Source: an uncultured Syntrophobacteraceae bacterium
GTDB lineage: Bacteria; Desulfobacterota; Syntrophobacteria; Syntrophobacterales; Syntrophobacteraceae
DNA: 5,049 nt
Direction: 5' to 3'
NCBI GenBank assembly: GCA_937889795.1
Contig: CALBZH010000104.1
Coordinates: forward strand, 1-5,049
Positions 1-5,049 of this stretch are shown here, piece after piece (position 1 is the stretch's first letter; each line of letters opens with the position of its first letter). The notes beneath the pieces were generated by a model. That model saw only the letters and a program-made list of their open reading frames with translations. It searched no databases and had not been told where the DNA came from. The position numbers and the translations under genes are program-made.

Positions 1-557
1 TTAATGTCGCTCATGACCAGTAGAAACTCATCACCACCCATGCGGAAGCAATAATCCTTGCTTCGAATAAGCCGGGACATCCTGTCGGCCGTTGCCTTCA
101 GCACAAGATCCCCGCTCTCATGCCCCCACGTGTCGTTTACGGACTTGAAGCCATCCAGATCGATGAAAAGAAAAGCCACTGATTGGTTAAGAAATTTGGC
201 TTCCTCCAAGAGGCGATGGCAAACCTTATCCAAGCTCTCCCGGTGGAGAACCTTGGTCAGGGGATCCGTGATGAGGCTACACTGCTGAACCTTGACCAGG
301 AAAATGAACGTGTAGACAGCATCAAGGCGAAGGGGAGTCAACGAGTAGAGGGAATCAATGGAACGATAAGGGAGGCGGTATCCGTTCCCGTCTCCATGAT
401 TCAGGAAATTCGTAAAGTCGACCTCATCGATCGATTCAGAAAAGGAAGCGTTGCGGGCGAGAAGCGCGCCGTTCTTGAGCAGGCAAGCCGCTTGCGGCAG
501 ACCCTCCACGATTTTTCGCAAATATCCTTCAAGCTCATATGGCCCTGGCGCTTGCAT
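1..557 (-). CDS. PAS-like/GGDEF diguanylate cyclase, C-terminus cut by window edge
   Basis: The protein probably makes the second messenger cyclic di-GMP from two GTP. The frame is open from an ATG at 557 to the left edge, giving 185 codons with no stop. Residues 7-90 look like a short PAS-type sensor: an ILENLP-like IVEGLPQAACLL segment at 16-27 and a hydrophobic strand ending in FIFLVKV at 84-90. Residues 97-185 are a GGDEF domain, with TDPLTKVLHR at 97-106, FIDLDGFKSVND at 131-142, GH at 145-146 and GGDEF at 174-178 (positions 24-38). RSKD at 165-168 lies exactly five residues before GGDEF, where the inhibitory I-site RxxD is expected, so both activity and product inhibition look intact. 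There is no transmembrane segment or signal peptide, so it is probably cytoplasmic. The ATG is the only usable start, because an in-frame stop lies shortly upstream and no other start codon intervenes. A further C-terminal domain such as EAL cannot be excluded. Confidence 0.93.
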   Translation of the reverse strand, partial: MQAPGPYELEGYLRKIVEGLPQAACLLKNGALLARNASFSESIDEVDFTNFLNHGDGNGYRLPYRSIDSLYSLTPLRLDAVYTFIFLVKVQQCSLITDPLTKVLHRESLDKVCHRLLEEAKFLNQSVAFLFIDLDGFKSVNDTWGHESGDLVLKATADRMSRLIRSKDYCFRMGGDEFLLVMSDI

Positions 558-868
558 GGTCCTCCTCGCTCTCCTCCCAGGCCAAGATGTAGAAAGCCAG
601 ATACCACACGGTCAACACGGAATCAAGGTGAGATACTCAGCCATCAATCCTCAAGCAACGTAAAACAGCCGTCGCCTGAGGGACAATCGGTAGTCCCGAA
701 CCGCTTCATCGATTGGCGCTCGCGGACGCACGATTCGATGGCTCTAACGGCCCTCCGGCAAAGAGACCAGGGCGATCGGCAACATGGCTTCAGGAACTTC
801 AGAAGGCAACGCCGCCGAGCTCGCTCTTCAGTATGGAGGTGTCGACGGCGCGCAGGGGACTGGGAGAT
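558..868. other. Intergenic stretch with no recognisable gene
   Basis: These 311 bases separate the stop of the deacylase gene from the start of the GGDEF gene. I see no protein-like frame on either strand. The minus-strand ATG frames are about 10-13 codons long, and the open plus-strand frames have composition typical of shadows. An imperfect hairpin with arms GGGAC at 680-684 and GTCCC at 693-697 has no T-run after it on the minus strand, so it is not a convincing terminator. The spacing suggests that the GGDEF gene has its own promoter here, but no good -35/-10 pair stands out. Weak TTGCTT and TATCTC hexamers 17 bases apart, near 624-652, match the consensus at only about half their positions. 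Confidence 0.6.
561..566 (-). promoter_or_regulatory. Shine-Dalgarno site for the GGDEF gene
   Basis: On the minus strand AGGAGG sits three bases before the ATG at 557. A second GGAGGAG-like run lies about ten bases further upstream, around 571-578. The close spacing of the first makes it uncertain which run is used, but together they support this start codon. Confidence 0.6.
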
Positions 869-1339
869 TCATGCTCGAACGATGGGGAAGAGCGTTCCTC
901 CGGAAACGCGCAGCAAGTCCTTGAAATCAAGCTCGATCGTGCGGGTGTTGCTGCCGCTTCCGAAGCGGACCCTGGTCGCTGTTTCCAGGTGACTGTCGAA
1001 AATGACCTTGACATTATCGTTCAGGGGGATTGGACCGACGCCCCCGATCTCAAAACCGAGGGCTTGTTCCACTTCCTCCGGGGACAGGCTGCGAAGCTGC
1101 TTGCGGTTGACTTCCAGCGCGTCCGCGAGCCTGCGATAGTCGATTCGGTCGTGGCATCGTACCGCCGCCAGTATCCAGAACGCGTCCTTGACCTTGAAAA
1201 CCACTGTCTTCAGCAAGCCTTCCAGGAGATGGGAAGCCCGCACCGCGGCCTCTTCGATGGAGACCACGGGCGGGTGCTCGTGAATCAGAAATGGGACGCC
1301 GCTTCGCCGCAGCAGGTCGATGACTTCTTCGTAGATCAT
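869..1339 (-). CDS. YbaK/EbsC/ProX-family aminoacyl-tRNA deacylase
   Basis: This 156-residue protein belongs to the YbaK/ProX family, whose members hydrolyse misacylated tRNAs in trans, for example Cys-tRNA(Pro) or Ala-tRNA(Pro), in the cytoplasm. The length is typical. Family signatures are FLIHEHPPV at residues 17-25, an EEAA segment at 29-32, KTVVFK at 44-49 with K44 where the family's conserved catalytic lysine lies, GGVGPIPL in the GxVxPxG position, and a FGSGSN...ELDFKDLL pattern near the C-terminus. The ATG at 1339 was chosen because GGAAGGA lies four bases upstream. A longer frame from a TTG at 1375 adds 12 residues that do not look like the family's N-terminus and has no clear ribosome site. 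The exact substrate cannot be read from the sequence. It lies 227 bp downstream of the soxG-like gene on the same strand, so co-transcription is possible but not shown. Confidence 0.9.
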   Translation of the reverse strand: MIYEEVIDLLRRSGVPFLIHEHPPVVSIEEAAVRASHLLEGLLKTVVFKVKDAFWILAAVRCHDRIDYRRLADALEVNRKQLRSLSPEEVEQALGFEIGGVGPIPLNDNVKVIFDSHLETATRVRFGSGSNTRTIELDFKDLLRVSGGTLFPIVRA

Positions 1340-1343
1340 ACAG

Positions 1344-1350
1344 TCCTTCC
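1344..1350 (-). promoter_or_regulatory. Shine-Dalgarno site deciding the deacylase start
   Basis: GGAAGGA on the minus strand, four bases before the ATG at 1339, favours that codon over the upstream in-frame TTG at 1375. Confidence 0.6.
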
Positions 1351-1462
1351 AGGTTGGGCTGAATCCATCACGCAACTGGCAGTGGACGCGCGTCGATCCT
1401 CATGACCGCGCGTCTCCCGCCGGCCATTAGACAGGGCGGCACATCCCCTTTCGCATCATGTT

Positions 1463-1480
1463 GCCGCCGAGCGAAGCGGC
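1463..1480 (-). other. Short GC-rich inverted repeat between soxG-like and deacylase genes
   Basis: The arms GCCGC (1463-1467 on the plus strand) and GCGGC (1476-1480) could form a 5-bp hairpin with an 8-base loop in the 227-bp gap between the two genes. No T-run follows it in the direction of transcription, so it does not qualify as an intrinsic terminator. In a GC-rich background it may well be chance. The rest of the gap (1340-1566) shows no convincing gene or promoter. Confidence 0.2.
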
Positions 1481-1566
1481 GCATCCGAGGCGAAACCACG
1501 CCGCGGGGGTGAGTGCGCTGCAGTCGGCGGCCAGTGGATCGGAACCAGCCAATATCGAGCCGGGCA

Positions 1567-2193
1567 CTACGCCGCAAGACCGAGCCATGCCCCGAACCGC
1601 GCCCAGCCGGCCACCGTGATGCCGTATTCCCGACCCGCATCCAAAACCACATCCACCAGGAAATGTCCATATCCCCGGGCGCACGCGATCACAAGTCCGG
1701 GGGTCTTTCCCTGGCCTTCCAGTTGGGCGATGAAACAGGTCACGTCATCGAGCGGAGCCAATGCGACCGATGGGACCGGGTCCCTGGCGAGGTCCACACC
1801 GCTCAGCTTGCTCAAGAGCGCATAGCACTTCGGACCCACCACACCAAGGGCGGCATAGCCGTCCGTGACATCCGTGGCGAATGGATCGTCCAGCAGCGGC
1901 CTCTCCTTCCCGAGTACGAGGAGTCTCGCTTCCGACGGGCTCAGGCGGGCCAGAAGGCTTCCTTCCGACAAAACGGCCAGCCGCGGCTTGCCGGGCATGG
2001 CCAGTCCGAGCGGCTTCCGGGTATCGAGATCGGCTCCCTGGATTGTCCATTTCGGCACGTGGCTGAGGTCCGTGACAAAACAATCGCTTCTTCTCATTTC
2101 CCCCGCATAGCTCAAGGGGATCTCCCAGCCGTCACTCTCGTAAACCCGCTCCGGCTCGAGGCCCATGTCCACGGGGGATCTTCGTTTCAACAT
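1567..2193 (-). CDS. soxG: Sarcosine oxidase gamma subunit-like protein (GcvT fold)
   Basis: This 208-residue protein looks like the gamma subunit of heterotetrameric sarcosine oxidase, a small GcvT-fold subunit that packs in the complex. Visible signatures are CFVTDLSHVPKWTIQGAD at residues 38-55, LSPSEARLLVLG at 84-95, VTDGYAALGVVGPKCYALL at 109-127 and RGYGHFLVDVVLDAGREYGI at 173-192, which match the usual DVT...L.L.GP...LL and sYGH.lwd.l.daG patterns. The length is normal for SoxG. The ATG at 2193 has AAGGAG seven bases upstream. The gene starts 50 bp after the stop of the soxA-like gene, in the canonical alpha-gamma order, which is the strongest support for the assignment. Residues 38-55 also resemble a motif in the GcvT module of the neighbouring SoxA-like protein. 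A more general label of GcvT-like aminomethyltransferase-family protein is the main alternative. No signal peptide is seen. Confidence 0.75.
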   Translation of the reverse strand: MLKRRSPVDMGLEPERVYESDGWEIPLSYAGEMRRSDCFVTDLSHVPKWTIQGADLDTRKPLGLAMPGKPRLAVLSEGSLLARLSPSEARLLVLGKERPLLDDPFATDVTDGYAALGVVGPKCYALLSKLSGVDLARDPVPSVALAPLDDVTCFIAQLEGQGKTPGLVIACARGYGHFLVDVVLDAGREYGITVAGWARFGAWLGLAA

Positions 2194-2206
2194 AAGGAGG
2201 CTCCTT
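2194..2206 (-). promoter_or_regulatory. Palindromic ribosome-binding site of soxG-like gene
   Basis: On the minus strand the sequence reads AAGGAGCCTCCTT immediately before the ATG. The first half is the Shine-Dalgarno site, ending seven bases from the start codon, and the second half is its exact complement around a central base. In RNA it could fold as a 5-bp stem with a 3-base loop that hides the ribosome site. It confirms the start codon. Any regulatory role is inference. Confidence 0.5.
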
Positions 2207-2217
2207 TCTCTCTATTT

Positions 2218-2233
2218 GACCGACTGACCGACT
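2218..2233. repeat. Two tandem copies of an 8-base unit in the soxA-soxG gap
   Basis: GACCGACT occurs twice in direct succession in the 50-bp spacer between the soxA-like stop and the soxG-like start. The copies are perfect. No function is evident. It may be a replication-slippage duplication. Confidence 0.5.
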
Positions 2234-2243
2234 CTTCTCGAAA

Positions 2244-5001
2244 TCAGCATTTCAGCCGCAAGCCATCGGGATCGTAGAACGGAGCCCGAACGATCGTGCC
2301 GCGCACCGTCCTGAACTCGGGAACCTCCTGCTTCTTCCCGACCAGCCTGCCGTCCGTATAGAAGTCCAAGGCTCCCCCCATGACCGCTAGGTCCGGGTCC
2401 ACCAGGGCAAGACCGATCGACTGGCCCAGTGCCTCGCTGGCGCGCGACGAGGTGACGCGGCCTTTGACGACCCCCTGAGCCACGACGATGGATCCGTCCG
2501 ACGGCGTTTTGGACGCGTTGTCCATGATGAAAGCCACCAACTTCTGGCGGTGGGTCTGCCTTTCGGTGAACCGAAGCGCGGGGGCGCCCACCGTTCCGGC
2601 GTCCGTTTTGGAGCGGTCCCAGGCCCAGCCCATGCCGATGTCATGGAGCGTCGAGTGGTTGTCCGTGTCCGTTCCGAGGATCACATGCCCCTTCTCCAGC
2701 CGGAGCACTGACTGGGCTTCCAGGCCGAAAGGTCCGATGCCGAATTCCTTGCCGGCTTCCAGGATTGCAGCCTGGAGGGGTTCTCCGTACGATGCCGGGA
2801 AGTGAATCTCAAACGACAGCTCCCCCACAAACCCCACGCGCATCACAAAAGCATCGACGGTCCCGCACAGTTTCATCCTGCGAAAGCCCATGTAGGGAAA
2901 GGCTTCATTGCTGCAGTCGCCGTCGGTAAGCTTCACCAGAACCTCCCGCGAGCGCGGTCCCGCCAGGTTGATGGCAGCGAGCGCATCCGTGAGATTCACG
3001 AGGGCGTATTGCCAACCCTCCTCCTTGCTGTGAAATGAAAGCCATTCCGCCGTGCTGCCGGCTCGTAGGCTGCTCGTTGTGAAGTAGTATTCGCCCTCGC
3101 CGGTCTTGGTTACGACGCCGTCGTCGATGATGATCCCCTGCTCGTTGCACATGGCGGAATAGGTCAGCCGCCCTTCGCGCACGCGGCTCATGTTGCCGAC
3201 GTAGACCCGGTTCAGCAGCTTGAGCGCATCCGGTCCCTTGATGCTGAATTTGCCGAGGGTCGACACGTCGATGAATCCGACGCCTTTGCGCACCCGCTCG
3301 ATTTCGGTGCGAGCCGTTTGTTCGTCGAAGTATCGGGCTCTCTCCCAGACGCCCGCCAGTTTGAGGGTCCCGCCCAGAGCCTTCTGGCCGTCGTGAAGGG
3401 GGGTTCGCTTGCTCGACGCGTGCCTTCGCCCCGCCAGAGCCGCAAGACTCGTGGGCACAACCGGAGGCCGGACAGTCGTCGGCATGACTTCGCCCAGAGC
3501 CAGCCCCTTGTTCTCCGCTACCAGCAGCGGTAGGTTGACGCCAGAAAGGTAACTCTGCGACGGCCCCGTCCCGACCGTGGTGTAACGCTTGACGAGCTCC
3601 ACTTGGTCGTAGCCCTCGCCCATGGCGCCCCCGACCTGGTCGATCGTGACGTCTTCATCAAAGCACACAAAGCATTTGTGGCCGCCCCGATGCGGTTTGA
3701 GCTTGGCCAGACCCGAAGGAGGACCAGGAAGCGAGGCGGCGACTTCCCTGGCTTCACGGAGCGGTTCCTCGACGTCCACACCCGCACCGGCGAGAGCCGC
3801 AAGCCCAGCGACACGACCCTGGGCCAAGATGGTTGAGACGTTCTCAACGCCCATCACACGCCCGGCGGCATAGACACCGGGCGGCAACTGCTTCGGCAGA
3901 AACTTCGCGCACGCGGCGTCGTAGGCCATTTTGGCTCCCGCGACGTGGAGCAACTGGGAGAGCGGCGCCTCCCCCGCCGAGGTCACCAGGAGGTCCGCCG
4001 ACAGCCGGATCGCTTCCTTTCCCGCAGCCATCGGCTTCATGGTGACTCCCTTGACCGTTCGGAACCCATGGGCCTTGGAGACGGCGTATCCCGGATAGAA
4101 GGGGATGGAAAGCTGTTGGACCCGTGCGGCAAGCGAATCGTCGAAGCCGGAAGCCCTTGCATCGGCCACGGCCACCACCGCCACGCCGACGCCCGCCAGG
4201 TCGCAGGCAAGCTCCAGCATGCCGTCGTGAGCGCCGCTCAGGACCGCCCGGTCCCCCGGTTTGAGTCCGTACCTGTGGATCAGCTGGTGCACGCACCCCG
4301 CCTGCATGATCCCCGGGAGGTCATTGTTCTCGAAGAGAAGCGGTCGTTCGGTGGCCCCCGTCGCGACAACCACGCTCCGCGCCCTGATTTCGAGGTAGGC
4401 CTCGCGGAAGTGATCGGCCGGGCCACCCTGCTGAACGGCGGTCACCTGGTTGGACTGGTAGATCGCCGTAGCAGCCGTGCTGCGGAAGACCTGGATGCTC
4501 TCACAGGCCTCAACCTCTTCGGCCAAACGGGCGGCGTAGCGGTAAGCGGGAATCGACGGTCCGACCGGGACCAGCCGGTAGTCGAGGGAGCCGCCCAAGT
4601 GAGCATTCCTTTCGATCAGGATCACCCGGACCCCTCCCTTGGCCGCGGCAAGCGCCGCCTCCATGCCGGCAGGACCGCCCCCGATGACGCAGACTTCCGC
4701 GTTCAGGAAACGGTTTTCATGGATCGCGTCGGGCTTGTCCGGATCGATGGCGCCGAGCCCGGCCGCCCGGCGGATCACCTCCTGGGCATAGGGCCACACC
4801 CAGGCCGGCTTATGGAACAATTTGTAATAGAAGCCCGCCGGCATGGCGAAGCCGAGAAGCTGCATGACGGACAGGAGATCCCATTCCGGCGTTCCCAGAA
4901 CATTTTGGGGCGCCACTGCCATGCCGTCTCGAAGCGGGGTCCGGCAGCCCCGGATGTTGGGCTCGCCATCGACCGTCATGAGGCAGTTCGAGCTGAGCCC
5001 A
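2244..5001 (-). CDS. soxA: Sarcosine oxidase alpha subunit-like flavoprotein, N-terminus missing
   Basis: This 919-codon partial gene encodes a SoxA-family subunit. In the complex, an N-methyl amine such as sarcosine is oxidised at the beta subunit, and the one-carbon unit is passed to tetrahydrofolate in the GcvT module of alpha. Counting from the methionine at 4979 as residue 1, the domains in order are: end of a ferredoxin-like (Fer2_4) domain up to about 27; the family segment PAGFYYKLFHKPAW at 47-60 and IRRAAGLG at 69-76; FAD Rossmann motif GGGPAG at 100-105; a second, degenerate dinucleotide motif SGAHDG at 248-253; BFD/SoxA-A3-like segment with KCFVCFDEDVT at 435-445 and YTTVGTGPSQ at 466-475; and GcvT module from about 543, with GVWERARYF, IIIDDG at 616-621, GELSFEIHFP at 719-728 and LRLEKGHVILGTDTD at 759-773, ending in a GcvT C-terminal barrel. 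The frame continues through 4979 to the contig end, so that methionine is internal. Roughly 60-80 residues are probably missing. It could act in a related amine or imino-acid dehydrogenase instead. Confidence 0.9.
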
Positions 5002-5049
5002 AGATCGGAAGAGCGTCGTGTAGGGAAAGAGTGTAGATCTCGGTGGTCG
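5002..5049. other. Illumina TruSeq adapter sequence, not genomic
   Basis: From AGATCGGAAGAGCGTCGTGT onward, the last 48 bases match the reverse complement of the TruSeq universal adapter without a mismatch that I can see, running to the window end. The leading A at 5002 is the usual A-tail base, so real insert sequence ends at 5001. The plus-strand frame through it encodes IGRASCRERV followed by a stop, a peptide well known as translated adapter. The deposited contig was not trimmed here, and nothing in these bases should be annotated. Confidence 0.98.

Noticed and set aside
680..697. Hairpin GGGAC/GTCCC as a terminator after the deacylase
   Set aside because: The stem is only five pairs, lies about 170 bases past the stop, and has no following T-run on the minus strand.
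183..992. Plus-strand open frame of 269 codons across the intergenic stretch
   Set aside because: It is antisense to both the GGDEF gene and the deacylase. The translation is rich in R, S and P with no motifs, and no ribosome site was seen.
1340..1375. TTG at 1375 as the deacylase start
   Set aside because: It adds 12 residues unlike the family N-terminus and lacks a clear ribosome site, whereas the ATG at 1339 has one at good spacing.
713..1405. Plus-strand open frame of 230 codons opposite the deacylase
   Set aside because: The minus strand carries conserved YbaK/ProX motifs over the same span, and the plus frame has none.
1427..1684. Minus-strand frame running past the soxG-like stop into the gap
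   Set aside because: I considered a frameshifted extension or a small gene. The soxG-like protein already has normal length, and this frame's translation matches no pattern I know.
1513..2277. Plus-strand open frame of 254 codons opposite the soxG-like gene
   Set aside because: It is antisense to a gene with clear family motifs and a ribosome site, and its translation has no recognisable domain.
3945..5036. Long plus-strand open frame of 363 codons
   Set aside because: It is antisense to the well-supported SoxA-like gene, shows no family motifs, and ends inside adapter sequence. Long antisense frames are expected in GC-rich coding DNA.
1..5049. CRISPR array, tRNA, rRNA, insertion sequence or phage elements
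   Set aside because: I found no spaced repeats, no tRNA-like cloverleaf, no transposase motifs and no terminal inverted repeats on either strand by eye.

Overview
The window is a 5,001-bp piece of bacterial chromosome followed by 48 bp of sequencing adapter. Gene density is high. All supported genes lie on the minus strand, so transcription runs from right to left. No gene here fixes the taxonomy. The sox-type genes are roughly two-thirds G+C in sampled lines, the left end is nearer 50%, and the gene content would suit a proteobacterium or a related Gram-negative group. That placement is inference only.

From right to left: (1) positions 5002-5049 are the reverse complement of the Illumina TruSeq universal adapter and are not genomic. 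(2) Positions 5001 to 2244 hold a very large flavoprotein of the heterotetrameric sarcosine oxidase alpha-subunit (SoxA) family. It has the end of an N-terminal ferredoxin-like domain, an FAD/NAD-type oxidoreductase core, a BFD/SoxA-A3-like segment and a C-terminal GcvT-type folate-binding module. Its true N-terminus was lost where the contig ends. (3) After a 50-bp gap, 2193 to 1567 encodes a small GcvT-fold protein that fits the gamma subunit (SoxG). (4) After a 227-bp gap, 1339 to 869 encodes a YbaK/ProX-type aminoacyl-tRNA deacylase. (5) After a 311-bp gap with no recognisable gene, 557 to the left edge encodes a PAS-like/GGDEF diguanylate cyclase with intact GGDEF and I-site motifs. It is cut by the window start.

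The soxA-soxG pair keeps the canonical alpha-then-gamma order and suggests oxidative demethylation of sarcosine or a related N-methyl amine, with the one-carbon unit passed to tetrahydrofolate. The catalytic beta subunit (soxB) and delta subunit (soxD) would be expected upstream, beyond the right end, but cannot be seen. The deacylase and the diguanylate cyclase have no obvious functional link to the sox pair. The diguanylate cyclase also differs in base composition.

I found no previously undescribed system. The points most worth a second look are the adapter artefact, the false internal start it creates for soxA, and the loss of Fe-S ligands at both former cluster sites of the SoxA-like protein.
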